DNA of 17,771 bases, from positions 1 to 17,771 of the forward strand of contig CALEPT010000205.1 of the NCBI GenBank assembly GCA_937910385.1, read 5' to 3'. The stretch is from an uncultured Ruminococcus sp. GTDB taxonomy: Bacteria; Bacillota; Clostridia; Oscillospirales; Ruminococcaceae. Both the position numbers and the translations under genes were made by a program. Each line of letters begins with the position of its first letter. The first letter of the stretch is position 1. The notes beneath the pieces are model-generated. The model did not search any database, was not told the origin of the DNA, and saw only the letters and a program-made list of their open reading frames with translations. This document shows, piece after piece, positions 1 through 7,500 of this stretch.

Positions 1-13
1 GGGGGAGTTTCTA

Positions 14-2461
14 TTATTTCATACCCTTTACCTCGAATGTAACTTCAATGTCAGTCCATTCAGAAATATTTGAAGCATCGAATATATTATATTCGTCATA
101 ATAGCTGTAATAGAGGATAACATCTACCTCGCCGCTGTAATAATCAATTTCGGGCTGAGCTGTAACAGCCTGTTCCTTTCCGTCGATCTTGATAGACTTG
201 ATCTCAAACTGTGCATCTTTTGCCGCCTCAAGATCATCAATGACTATCCAAAGGCAATCGAGTCCGTTAGGCGCTTTATTGTCTGTATACTCACGATAAT
301 AGTCTGAATCGGCTGTAACGCTTACTGTGTATGTGCCGTCGCCTGTTATTTTTGCTACCTTAGCGTTCTCTGCAAGAGGAGCACCTGCGTAGCCGAAGTA
401 ATATGCATTGAAGTCCTTATCGTAAACATAGAGGTAAGCCTCATCGTCCTCGGCTTCTACACCTGTTGCGTAGCTGTTCCAATCGTAATCATCATCGTCG
501 TCGTAATCCCAGTCGTAGTCGTCATCGTCGTCATAATCCCAGTCGTAGTCGTCATCATCGTAGTCCCAGTCATAATCGTCCCAGTCATCATAATCACTCT
601 GACCGTCGAGCTCGTCATATATCTCCTCTGTGAGAAGCTTTGAAGCCTCGTCGGCAACATCGCTCTTGAGACCTATCTTAGTGAAGATGCCGTTCAGCCA
701 GCTCTCCACCTCGGAATCCGAAACATATTCCTTGAGATCGAACGAATCAGCATTCTCAACATCGATCATATAAGCGCTGCTCTTGTCGGGCACATCTACG
801 GAAGCACTGTCCGAGTGCGAGAAGCCAAGAGTTATTGTGCCGTAATCCTTGCTGTCAAAGCTGATATTGTAGGATATTTCCTGTTCCTTTCCTGATGAAC
901 GGAACTTGAGATCTATGGGATCTAAATCGGGTATCTCGATAGAAACATCGGCATTGAAATAGCCCTTTTCCTCGTCTACTATCTCGAAATCGTCGAATTT
1001 GACAGTATAGGTATTATATACAGTTGTGGACTCCCACGTATCGTAATCGTACTCATAATCGGATACTGTCATGTCGATATTACCGCTGTATGTATCCTTG
1101 CCTTCTTCCTCGGCATAAAGCTCTAATGAAAAGTCCTTTTCGCCGTTCTCAGTAACAGTGAATTCTCCCCTTACATCATCGCCGTCCTTGCCGACTACCG
1201 CAAAAATGTGAGAGCCGTACTCGCTTGCCTTGATATCTTCTCCGTCATACCATGAGGGAAGCTCCTTATAATTCTCATCGAAGCTGAAACCTCTGACCTT
1301 GCCCTCTGCGTCGATATAGGTCTTGAAGATAACGCTATCGTCGTCATCGTCATAATAATCCTTGTCGTTGACGAATTCCTTATACCAGTCGATCTCTTCC
1401 TGGATAGACTCCTCGTACTCTTCCTCCGAAATAATGCCCAGCTTATCTGTAACGAGCTTCTTTGCAACTTTGTCCTTTTTGAGCTCCTTGAGCATATTCA
1501 TAGCAAGCTTATCAGAAAGCTTCTCATCGATCTCTACTTCAACGACAGTGTAATTAACGCTGATATCACAGATATCAACGTCTTCCTTCTTTTCGAGGTC
1601 TACGTCGTTGATAGTCTCGTTCCATACACCGATATAACGGCTTACTTCCTCCTCGATATCCTCGGGAGAGAGATACTTCTCGGGGTCGTCCATTACGTCG
1701 CGGAAAATTTCAAGATAATCCACATCATCGCTTGAATAGTAGCCGAGCTCGTCTTCAACGTCGTCCTCGCTTATGGAGAACCCGAGCCATTTTTCGGTGA
1801 GATCGGCAGAGCGGAAGAAGAAGTCCATATTATCTGCGTCGATAACAGCCTCGCCGGAAACAACATTATCCCCGTTGAGCTGAGCATAAGCCTCATAGGA
1901 AGCAAGAGCCTTCTTGCTCTCAAAATTTGCACCTATCTTCAGCGTATCGATATTATTGACTGCATCTATTACAGACTGAGCCTCTTCGGAGCTGTCGCTT
2001 TTATATTCCTCTCCGATCATTTCCTTGAGCAAAGCGTCTTTAGCATCATCTGATGCTTCATAGGTAAAATATACCGAGCCACTTTGTCCTTTTTTGTAAT
2101 TTTCAAGAGCCTTTTTGTAGCTCTCGCTTACAGACTTTGCTATCTCCTCAGAATTCTCTTCGCATACCCATGCGTAGTAATTCTCAGGCTTCATAGTATT
2201 GAGCTTTACCTGATTCTTTACAAGGTCAGAGCAAGCGTAAGCCGTAGCCGAGCCTCCGACAATAACTGCGGCAGAGATACCTCCGATTATTGCAGCTTTT
2301 TTGCCCTTGCTTTTTTTGGTAACATTTTCAACGCCCGAATCTCCGTAAAAATCCGAGTCGCCCTGAGGGATGTAACCGTCGTTAAATCCCTGCTGAGGTG
2401 CAGAATCCTGAGGCATATAGCCGTTTTCCGATCCCTGACCGTTCTGATTATTTTCAAACAA
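14..2461 (-). CDS. Asp/Tyr-rich membrane-anchored extracellular protein (unknown family)
   Basis: This is a protein of about 815 residues. I place the start at a TTG codon at 2459-2461 because an AGGAGGGG site lies 6 nt upstream. An in-frame upstream ATG exists, but the promoter at 2532-2560 would start transcription downstream of it. Residues 1-50 are Gln/Pro/Gly/Asn-rich and probably cytoplasmic. Residues 55-76 form one transmembrane segment preceded by lysines, so the bulk is outside the cell. The large middle is very acidic, with no motif I recognise. Residues about 624-660 are near-repeats of the type DYDWDYDDDD. The last 150 residues form a separate beta-rich domain (AYLYVYDKDF, then KITGDGTYTVSV, then FEIKSIKIDG) resembling C-terminal beta-sandwich modules of clostridial secreted proteins; that likeness is from memory. 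The function is unknown. Its downstream end lies close to the window edge, so its terminator is not visible. Confidence 0.8.
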   Translation of the reverse strand: MFENNQNGQGSENGYMPQDSAPQQGFNDGYIPQGDSDFYGDSGVENVTKKSKGKKAAIIGGISAAVIVGGSATAYACSDLVKNQVKLNTMKPENYYAWVCEENSEEIAKSVSESYKKALENYKKGQSGSVYFTYEASDDAKDALLKEMIGEEYKSDSSEEAQSVIDAVNNIDTLKIGANFESKKALASYEAYAQLNGDNVVSGEAVIDADNMDFFFRSADLTEKWLGFSISEDDVEDELGYYSSDDVDYLEIFRDVMDDPEKYLSPEDIEEEVSRYIGVWNETINDVDLEKKEDVDICDISVNYTVVEVEIDEKLSDKLAMNMLKELKKDKVAKKLVTDKLGIISEEEYEESIQEEIDWYKEFVNDKDYYDDDDDSVIFKTYIDAEGKVRGFSFDENYKELPSWYDGEDIKASEYGSHIFAVVGKDGDDVRGEFTVTENGEKDFSLELYAEEEGKDTYSGNIDMTVSDYEYDYDTWESTTVYNTYTVKFDDFEIVDEEKGYFNADVSIEIPDLDPIDLKFRSSGKEQEISYNISFDSKDYGTITLGFSHSDSASVDVPDKSSAYMIDVENADSFDLKEYVSDSEVESWLNGIFTKIGLKSDVADEASKLLTEEIYDELDGQSDYDDWDDYDWDYDDDDYDWDYDDDDDYDWDYDDDDDYDWNSYATGVEAEDDEAYLYVYDKDFNAYYFGYAGAPLAENAKVAKITGDGTYTVSVTADSDYYREYTDNKAPNGLDCLWIVIDDLEAAKDAQFEIKSIKIDGKEQAVTAQPEIDYYSGEVDVILYYSYYDEYNIFDASNISEWTDIEVTFEVKGMK

Positions 2462-2531
2462 AGAAATCCCCTCCTGAAAAACTGTTGTTTTTGGCTTGAT
2501 CCCAATGCGTTTCCGCATTTTCATATTATAT

Positions 2532-2560
2532 ATCATAACATTTTTTTTGTAAAAAGTCAA
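2532..2560 (-). promoter_or_regulatory. Sigma-A promoter for the Asp/Tyr-rich protein
   Basis: Reading the minus strand, TTGACT (2560-2555) is followed by a 17-nt spacer and TATGAT (2537-2532), with TG one base upstream of the -10 (extended -10). The expected start is near 2525, giving a leader of about 60 nt before the TTG start. This argues against the ATG codons at 2569 and 2536. Confidence 0.8.
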
Positions 2561-2722
2561 TAAAAACACGAAAAATTTGCCTTTTTGTATTTTGATTGTA
2601 ATAATACTGCAATGTTTTATGAATAATCATCTTATCTTCCGGTATAATATTAATGAGGCAGTGCAGTATCTGCCCTACAGCCGGACTCAGCTCCGACAAT
2701 AAATCAAAGGAGATCTGTTAAA

Positions 2723-2905
2723 ATGGATAACGGAAAGAAAAACGACAACATCAGATGTACCGTAAAGCAGTGTCAGCACAATATGGTCACAGAGGACTAC
2801 TGCTCGCTCGACTGCATTTCCGTAGGCACTCACGAGGATAACCCTACAGTTCCCGAATGTACCGACTGTAATTCCTTCGTGAAAAGAACAGGCTGCTGCG
2901 AATAA
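2723..2905 (+). CDS. DUF1540 domain mini-protein
   Basis: This is a 60-residue Cys-rich protein starting at an ATG about 7 nt after AAGGAGA. It has nine Cys residues, in the pattern IRCTVKQCQHN near the N-terminus, YCSLDCISVGTH in the middle, and PECTDC and GCCE at the end. The short C-x4-C-x2-N start and the C-x-x-x-x-I-x-V-G core match the DUF1540 family found in spore-forming and related clostridia, whose members probably bind metal through cysteines. The biochemical role is unknown. It stands alone, with a TATAAT at 2643-2648 but no good -35 box. Confidence 0.85.
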   Translation: MDNGKKNDNIRCTVKQCQHNMVTEDYCSLDCISVGTHEDNPTVPECTDCNSFVKRTGCCE

Positions 2906-3027
2906 TATCAGCACAGATACTCTCCGCTCCGGCGGTGAGTATACATAAACTGCTCCGCCGTGATTGTGCAAAACCTATAAAATTAACAGCAAAATACAGT
3001 CAAATAGAAAAAATTTCCTGTTTACCC

Positions 3028-3056
3028 TTGCAATATCATGACGTTTGAGGTATAAT
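3028..3056 (+). promoter_or_regulatory. Sigma-A promoter of ireB
   Basis: TTGCAA (3028-3033), a 17-nt spacer and TATAAT (3051-3056) lie 38 nt upstream of the ireB start codon. Confidence 0.8.
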
Positions 3057-3093
3057 ATATTCAGACATGATACAATGAATGGAGGTTTATATT

Positions 3094-3339
3094 ATGTTTG
3101 ATAAAACCATGACATTTTCTGTCAATGAAGATAAGGAAGCAGAGCTCAAGAAGAACCTCACTATCATCTATGACGCTCTTACCCAGAAGGGCTACAACCC
3201 GATAAACCAGATCGTAGGCTATATCCTTTCCGAGGATCCCACCTACATAACCACATACAACAACGCAAGAAGCCTTATCCGCCACATCGACCGCGATGAG
3301 CTTTTACAGGTGCTTGTAAGATCATATCTGAATTCATAA
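3094..3339 (+). CDS. ireB: IreB family regulatory phosphoprotein (UPF0297)
   Basis: This is an 81-residue protein beginning MFDKTMTFSV. An in-frame ATG at 3079 is rejected because it forms part of the TGGAGG ribosome site for the ATG at 3094. The core YDALTQKGYNPINQIVGYIL, then SEDPTYITTYNNARSLIR and RDELLQVLVRSYL, is the diagnostic conserved block of the IreB/YrzL family. In Enterococcus the family member is a substrate of the Ser/Thr kinase IreK and phosphatase IreP and affects cephalosporin resistance and envelope homeostasis. It is often found between alaS and ruvX; here neither neighbour is present, and the gene has its own promoter and terminator. The N-terminal Thr residues (TMT) are where phosphorylation would be expected by analogy. 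Confidence 0.93.
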   Translation: MFDKTMTFSVNEDKEAELKKNLTIIYDALTQKGYNPINQIVGYILSEDPTYITTYNNARSLIRHIDRDELLQVLVRSYLNS

Positions 3340-3359
3340 GAGCTTCCGTCAGAAGGGTG

Positions 3360-3421
3360 CAGACGTCCGCACAGGGACGATGTGCCGCGTCGGATATCTT
3401 AACAAAGCAAAGCGGACGCTG
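3360..3421. other. Structured segment in the ireB 3' region
   Basis: CAGACGTCCGC (3360-3370) pairs with GCGGACGCTG (3412-3421) over about 10 bp with one bulged A, enclosing a GCACA/TGTGC hairpin (3369-3385). It lies between the ireB stop and the terminator at 3454 and has no coding signal. It may be a 3'-UTR-derived RNA or simply a remnant fold. Confidence 0.5.
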
Positions 3422-3453
3422 TTCAGGTTGCTCATCTTAACGAAAAAAATCGG

Positions 3454-3491
3454 ATACCGAGCCTGAAATAATAGGCTCGGTATTTCTTTTT
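3454..3491 (+). terminator. Bidirectional intrinsic terminator between ireB and the lysozyme gene
   Basis: There is a perfect 10-bp stem ATACCGAGCC / GGCTCGGTAT with a 10-nt loop, followed by TTCTTTTT on the plus strand. On the minus strand the same stem is followed within 4 nt by a run of seven T, so it can end the convergent lysozyme transcript as well. Confidence 0.9.
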
Positions 3492-3565
3492 GCGATTCCG
3501 CCGGAGGGGGCTCCCCTCTCAGCGCCCGCTTTTTAATTGCGTAATGCATAATTTGCAGCTCCGGG

Positions 3566-4549
3566 TCATTGACTGTAATCCTTAAAACAAAGGTTCATAT
3601 CTACCTCTCCGGAAATTCCCGGGACAGTCCCGTCACTGGCGTACTGCCACATTTTATATTCATAGTAATATGACGGCTCGTCGTTGTATTCCGCAAGCCA
3701 GAAATCGTAATCGGTCAGGCGCGGCAGATCAAGCTTGAACATAGATGTACCCTTATTCTGGTAGATCATCGGCGTATATCCCGCAGATCTGACTCTCTCG
3801 CAGAACGATATGCAGCAATCTGCAAGCATTTCCACTGTCATCGAGTCTGTCCGCGCAGAATCATCGTAGATAATCTCCCAGTCGTAAACGACGGGATATG
3901 TAATGTCATAGGGAGCGATCGCGTCGAGCACGGCGTCCGCTTCCTCAATAGCCTCGTCGGTCGATATCGCCTGCGAGAAAAAATAAACTCCCGTTTTTAT
4001 ACCCGCTTCGTTCGCGCCCTTCAGGTTATCCGCAAAGCGCTCGTCAAGCGTTATTACCCCTCCGCCGTATGAGCGGTAGCCAACACGTATCATCGCGAAA
4101 TCTATACCTGCTGATTTCACCTGCTGCCAGTCGATATCGCCCTGATACTCCGAGACATCGACTCCGGCGAACGACGTGACCTCTCCGTTTTCCTTATAAA
4201 ACGAATAGCCGTTCCGCGTGACTACCGAATCCATATCGAGTGTTGAGACGGGCACGTCCGCAAAGACGGGCATGAATATCTCGCCGTAGGTGCTGTCGTG
4301 TATGAGTATCTTCTTTCCGTCAAGCTGATAGAGGGTCTCCTCCTTTTCGATGACAGCCCGTGCACGCACCTGCGGGTCTTCGGTCTGTGCGACCACCGCA
4401 ACAGCCTTCTCGTCCGTTACCTTTTCCTTTATGAGGCACTCCCATGCAAGAGCCGCACCAAGTCCCGCAATGACGAGCAGTTCAACGATCGCAAGCGCCT
4501 TAAACCGAACGCGGCGTTTTTTTCTTGTTTTTACAGCATTTTCCGCCAT
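3566..4549 (-). CDS. Membrane-anchored GH25 family lysozyme (muramidase)
   Basis: This is a 327-residue protein. The start has GGAGG 6 nt upstream. Residues 1-16 are strongly basic and residues 18-36 are one transmembrane segment, so it is a signal-anchor protein with the enzyme outside. After a linker of about 90 residues, the GH25 domain begins at GVDVSEYQGDIDW (D131) and runs to the end. The second acidic site is VYDWEIIYDD (D223 and E225), and the closing strand carries VDMN, all typical of GH25 enzymes that cleave the MurNAc-GlcNAc bond of peptidoglycan. No cell-wall-binding repeats are present. The probable role is local cell-wall remodelling. The gene sits 25-30 nt downstream of repeat element A, whose right-end promoter seems to drive it. 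It converges with ireB. Confidence 0.93.
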   Translation of the reverse strand: MAENAVKTRKKRRVRFKALAIVELLVIAGLGAALAWECLIKEKVTDEKAVAVVAQTEDPQVRARAVIEKEETLYQLDGKKILIHDSTYGEIFMPVFADVPVSTLDMDSVVTRNGYSFYKENGEVTSFAGVDVSEYQGDIDWQQVKSAGIDFAMIRVGYRSYGGGVITLDERFADNLKGANEAGIKTGVYFFSQAISTDEAIEEADAVLDAIAPYDITYPVVYDWEIIYDDSARTDSMTVEMLADCCISFCERVRSAGYTPMIYQNKGTSMFKLDLPRLTDYDFWLAEYNDEPSYYYEYKMWQYASDGTVPGISGEVDMNLCFKDYSQ

Positions 4550-4579
4550 TTTATCCTCCAGAAGCAGTTTATATCTTAT

Positions 4580-4608
4580 ATAATAACATATAATTGCGAA
4601 AAAAGCAA
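4580..4608 (-). promoter_or_regulatory. Outward promoter at the end of repeat A, driving the GH25 lysozyme
   Basis: On the minus strand, TTGCTT (4608-4603), 17 nt and TATTAT (4585-4580), with an extended TG upstream of the -10. The expected start near 4573 gives a leader of about 24 nt containing the GGAGG site at 4555-4559. Confidence 0.65.
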
Positions 4609-4673
4609 CGGGCGCGGAGTGATATTTCAGATTTTTTTATCTTCGGCGCGAAGAAGGCGGCGCGAGCCTCGCG

Positions 4674-4702
4674 CTTATAACATATAATTGCGAAAAAAGC
4701 AA
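4674..4702 (-). promoter_or_regulatory. Second promoter in repeat A, reading through the element
   Basis: The other copy of the 26-bp direct repeat gives TTGCTT (4702-4697), 17 nt, TATAAG (4679-4674), again with TG before the -10. A transcript from here would contain the hairpin interior of the element. Confidence 0.5.
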
Positions 4703-4822
4703 TAATAAGGTTTTAGGTTACAGGTGTCAGGTTTCAGACTATTGTAACATCGTCAGGCGACATCACAATTCTTATTTATCATTGAATAAACAACCGTGAG
4801 CATAATCGAAGAAAGGAAATAC

Positions 4823-5164
4823 ATGTACTACACATATATAATGCGCTGTGAGGGCGACAAGCTCTACACGGGTATTACGACCAATATAGTCCGCCGCTTC
4901 AGCGAGCACGCCTCCCGTAACGGACGCGGAGCTAAATTCACACGCTCGCACAAAGTAAGCTCCGTGGCAGCCTTGTGGAGCTCATCAGACCGCAGCACTG
5001 CTTCGCGCCTTGAGTACCGCATAAAACAGCTCACCCGCAAGCAAAAACTCGCCCTCATAGACGGTCTTGAGGACATAAATGAGCTCTTCGGCGCGGAGCT
5101 TGCCGAAAAATGCCGCCGTGAACCGGTGCCGTCGCTGACAATCACTCCGAGAGTGACAGAATGA
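4823..5164 (+). CDS. GIY-YIG nuclease superfamily protein (UPF0213/YhbQ type)
   Basis: This is a 113-residue protein. The ATG at 4823 has GAAAGG about 6 nt upstream; the in-frame GTG at 4796 precedes that site and is rejected. The N-terminus shows the single-domain GIY-YIG signature: YYTYIMRC (the GIY strand), KLYTGIT (the YIG strand), then NIVRRFSEH with the conserved Arg and His, and a later Glu in RLEYRIKQL. Stand-alone members of this size are thought to be DNA-associated nucleases, but their role is not well defined. No promoter is obvious in the preceding 120 nt, and the gene lies just downstream of repeat A on the opposite strand. Confidence 0.88.
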   Translation: MYYTYIMRCEGDKLYTGITTNIVRRFSEHASRNGRGAKFTRSHKVSSVAALWSSSDRSTASRLEYRIKQLTRKQKLALIDGLEDINELFGAELAEKCRREPVPSLTITPRVTE

Positions 5165-5227
5165 TGAAACCCGCGTGTCGGAATTGTGACTCTTTGTGAA
5201 ATAATTGATTACAATTTCTGCCGTGCC

Positions 5228-5256
5228 TTGACAAATCCGCGCGGTCTGTGTATAAT
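5228..5256 (+). promoter_or_regulatory. Consensus sigma-A promoter of the cohesin-like lipoprotein
   Basis: TTGACA (5228-5233), a 17-nt spacer and TATAAT (5251-5256) match consensus exactly in both boxes, so strong constitutive transcription is expected. The leader is about 75 nt. Confidence 0.9.
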
Positions 5257-5335
5257 AAGAGTATGCAGGATTTTGCGGATAGCACTGCTCCGCTGCCGAA
5301 AATGATAATATTACAAAATCGAAAGGAACATTAAC

Positions 5336-6292
5336 ATGAGTGATATAAGTAAAAAGATAATTGCCGTTGCCGCAGTTGCGTGCATGGCATTTTCAACAGT
5401 TACCTCCTGCTCTGATAAAAATGCAGGAAAAGGCGATTCGTCATCAAAATCGTCTTCAAGCGAAGATGCCGATGTGTTCGATAATTCTATCGACAGCGTA
5501 AAGAATGAAGATGATAACATCGTTGCTATGCCCTTCCAGACCGGTAAATCCGGCGAAGGCGGTTTTACCGCTCCTGATGCGGAAGACCTCGAAGCCGACG
5601 ATCCCGTATCCGGAAATTCCACTGCCGATCCTAACGCAGAAAGCAGCACCGAAGTCGAGGTAGTTACCGACAGTCAGGGCGAACCCGTCACTGAGATCGT
5701 CACGGTCACTGACGCTTCCGGCGAGACCGTTACAGACGCAGCCGGTGAACCTGCAACAGAAACTGTTACCGTTACAAAGGCTTCTTCAGGAAGCAGCGAA
5801 AAAACGACCTCTGTCTCAGCTGAGGATTACGTCAGCAGCACAGACAGTATGTATTGCCTGTGGATGGATATTTCCAAGGACGAAAACTTCGTTTTCAACG
5901 ACGAATTCATCAAGATAACCTTCAAGCTCAAGGAGGATATCCCCGACAGAGACTATCCCGTAAGATTCAGCCCCGACCTCTCAAGCATCGCAGGCGTGAG
6001 CATACACCCCGATAAGGTTTATCAGGGAACTATCAGGGTCGGCGGAGACATCGAAGCACAGGACGTTTCATCTGAAACAGGCTTCGTGGCATACGGCGAT
6101 AACATCTCGGCAAATCAGGGAGATACTGTGGATTATTACATCAACTTCAAGAATAATCCGGGCCTTGCAGCGTTCCTTGTGTGGTTCTATTATGACTCTA
6201 ACGCTATGGAAGTAGTTAAAGTTTCTTCAGCAGGCGAATTTGCAGAGATCTCTAACAAAACACAAACCGGTACTTCACCTGCAAATTCATGA
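5336..6292 (+). CDS. Lipoprotein with Thr/Val/Glu-rich linker and cohesin-like C-terminal region
   Basis: This is a 318-residue protein with GAAAGGA upstream of the ATG. Residues 1-25 form a lipoprotein signal (two lysines, hydrophobic core, TVTSC with the lipidated Cys at 25). A low-complexity acidic and Ser/Thr/Val-rich linker follows to about residue 165, including two imperfect copies of a GEPxTExVTVT unit. The C-terminal part has beta-strand pattern; its end (NISANQGDTVDYYINFKN, then NPGLAAFLVWFYYDSNAM) closely resembles the opening strands of cohesin-type domains, in which this NPG motif precedes the hydrophobic strand. The protein stops about 30 residues after that motif, so a full classical cohesin is not present. 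It is probably displayed on the membrane outer face and may bind a protein or glycan partner; this is inference. Confidence 0.8.
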   Translation: MSDISKKIIAVAAVACMAFSTVTSCSDKNAGKGDSSSKSSSSEDADVFDNSIDSVKNEDDNIVAMPFQTGKSGEGGFTAPDAEDLEADDPVSGNSTADPNAESSTEVEVVTDSQGEPVTEIVTVTDASGETVTDAAGEPATETVTVTKASSGSSEKTTSVSAEDYVSSTDSMYCLWMDISKDENFVFNDEFIKITFKLKEDIPDRDYPVRFSPDLSSIAGVSIHPDKVYQGTIRVGGDIEAQDVSSETGFVAYGDNISANQGDTVDYYINFKNNPGLAAFLVWFYYDSNAMEVVKVSSAGEFAEISNKTQTGTSPANS

Positions 6293-6367
6293 TCTGATAC
6301 AGCACCTCTCGCAGATCTTAAGCTCAGGGCTGATGTACGCTCTTTGAGAAGGACGGAACAAAGCTTC

Positions 6368-6402
6368 AGAAAGCCGCATTTCATATGAAATGCGGCTTTT
6401 TC
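6368..6402 (+). terminator. Intrinsic terminator after the lipoprotein gene
   Basis: AAGCCGCATTTCAT pairs with ATGAAATGCGGCTT over 14 bp with almost no loop, and TTTTTC follows on the plus strand. On the minus strand the T run is short, so it mainly serves the lipoprotein. Confidence 0.88.
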
Positions 6403-6408
6403 ATTAGA

Positions 6409-6448
6409 CCTCCTCGGAAACCGGAGAAGTGCCGGATTCCGCAGGAGG
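6409..6448. other. Long near-perfect inverted repeat between convergent genes
   Basis: CCTCCTCGGAAACCGG (6409-6424) pairs with CCGGATTCCGCAGGAGG (6432-6448), with one mismatch and one bulge around a 7-nt loop. No T run follows on either strand, so it is not a standard terminator. It lies 48 nt downstream of the gerAB stop and could block 3' exonucleases or back up the neighbouring terminator. Confidence 0.7.
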
Positions 6449-6495
6449 TATATTCCAGACAAAATATTAAGCACAGACAAATGCAGGGATTTCTT

Positions 6496-7500
6496 TTATC
6501 GCGCTCGCGAAGCTGTCTTTAAGGCTATGAGCAGAATGCACGGTACAATAAATACAGCGACCATAGCCGCAGCTGCCGCTGCAATATAAGATAGACCCAA
6601 AAACGACATGATGAACGCAGCTCCTATAATGAGCGCTATGGCTGCCGCACTGCACAGCTTAGCGGATTTCGGGAAAAGCTCCTGCATAAGATATGAAGCC
6701 GCCGCCGACTGTATAGCTATTGAAAACACTGCAAATACCGCGAAAATAATAAGCAGCAGCGAATCTATCCTCTGTGAAGAAAAAGGCTGCGAGAGCTGCG
6801 CCGCAGTTATGACGGGAAAATCACTTATTGAGGATATGCTGCCCTCTACGAGTATTGCCGAGACAAGGACCGCAGCGCTCATAACCGCTCTTGCCGCAAA
6901 ATATCCGAGTACGCTTTTCAAAGGCTTTTCCTCCGTCAGACCTGAGAGGACTATAAGTCCGCCAAGTCCTCCCCCGAGCGGAAAGCTTGCTGCAAGATCG
7001 CCGATAAAACTGCGGCTCTCTCCTGCACGCGCGAGATTTTCGTAATTTGCTCCCGTGACCGCACTGACTGCAAGTACGATGAGATACAAAGCTCCCACCG
7101 CAGCAGCTATCACCGAAGCGCGTGCCAGAGCCTTTATCCCCGACGAAGACATATACAGGCACACTAAGGCGGCAAGACCGAAGATCAGTATGCTGCCCCA
7201 AAGTCCGTCCGAGTTCTCGTAAGGTATATATAGCGCTCCCGCCGCCTCGATGAAGCGGCTGACGAGCATTCCTCCGCAAAATATAACGTAAATAAGGAAC
7301 AGCACCGACGCCCATTCAGACAGCTCGCCGCCCTTTGAAAAATACACCGCTATCGGCAGCGCCATAACCGCCTGTATCAATATGCCAACTGTCACGGCGG
7401 CGATCCTCATAACGGAAAGCTCCCCGTGTATACACAGGAGCATAAATGCGTCGGGAATGAGCAGCATTGCACAGAGCTGATACTTTGTTATCTTATTCAT
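6496..7500 (-). CDS. gerAB: GerAB-type spore germinant receptor permease subunit
   Basis: This 334-residue integral membrane protein has about ten hydrophobic segments and the overall pattern of the GerAB branch of the APC transporter superfamily (MNKITKYQLCAMLLIPDAF start, paired helices, LTEEKPLKS loop). In Bacillus the B subunit binds the germinant within the GerA receptor complex in the spore inner membrane. I start it at the ATG 7498-7500, which overlaps the last 8 nt of gerAA (ATGAATAA) and has GGAGG 6 nt upstream; a longer upstream reading frame is only overlap with gerAA. Translational coupling with gerAA is likely. No gerAC follows. Several family loops are short, so subunit type is called from size, topology and linkage to gerAA. 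Confidence 0.8.
   Translation of the reverse strand: MNKITKYQLCAMLLIPDAFMLLCIHGELSVMRIAAVTVGILIQAVMALPIAVYFSKGGELSEWASVLFLIYVIFCGGMLVSRFIEAAGALYIPYENSDGLWGSILIFGLAALVCLYMSSSGIKALARASVIAAAVGALYLIVLAVSAVTGANYENLARAGESRSFIGDLAASFPLGGGLGGLIVLSGLTEEKPLKSVLGYFAARAVMSAAVLVSAILVEGSISSISDFPVITAAQLSQPFSSQRIDSLLLIIFAVFAVFSIAIQSAAASYLMQELFPKSAKLCSAAAIALIIGAAFIMSFLGLSYIAAAAAAMVAVFIVPCILLIALKTASRAR

Larger units (their letters stand above)
4580..4702 (-). repeat. Repeat element A: promoter-bearing structured intergenic repeat
   Basis: This 123-bp element is bounded by a perfect 26-bp direct repeat (4583-4608 and 4677-4702). Read on the minus strand, it contains a GC-rich hairpin (GCGCGAGGCTCGCGC), a second hairpin (ATCTTCG-type stem, 4639-4654), an A-rich stretch, ATATCACTCCGCGC and the second copy of the direct repeat. 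About 65 nt of the interior plus the right end match element B at 10209-10293 at well over 80% identity by eye. It has no coding capacity. Confidence 0.85.

Noticed and set aside
481..590. Repetitive GTCGTCGTAATCCCAGTC pattern as a possible CRISPR-like array
   Set aside because: The repeats have no spacers and keep a multiple-of-three period inside an open frame; they encode the acidic DYDW repeat.
2084..2563. 159-residue open frame on the plus strand opposite the Asp/Tyr-rich protein
   Set aside because: It has no ribosome site and lies wholly antisense to a well-supported coding region that carries its own promoter and start site.
4703..4822. Promoter of the GIY-YIG gene
   Set aside because: I could not find a -35/-10 pair with acceptable spacing; the stretch holds nothing I can name beyond the ribosome site.
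6608..7045. Plus-strand open frame of 145 codons opposite gerAB, and similar frames opposite gerAA
   Set aside because: They are antisense to clear membrane-protein genes and arise from codon bias of the real frame; there are no start signals.
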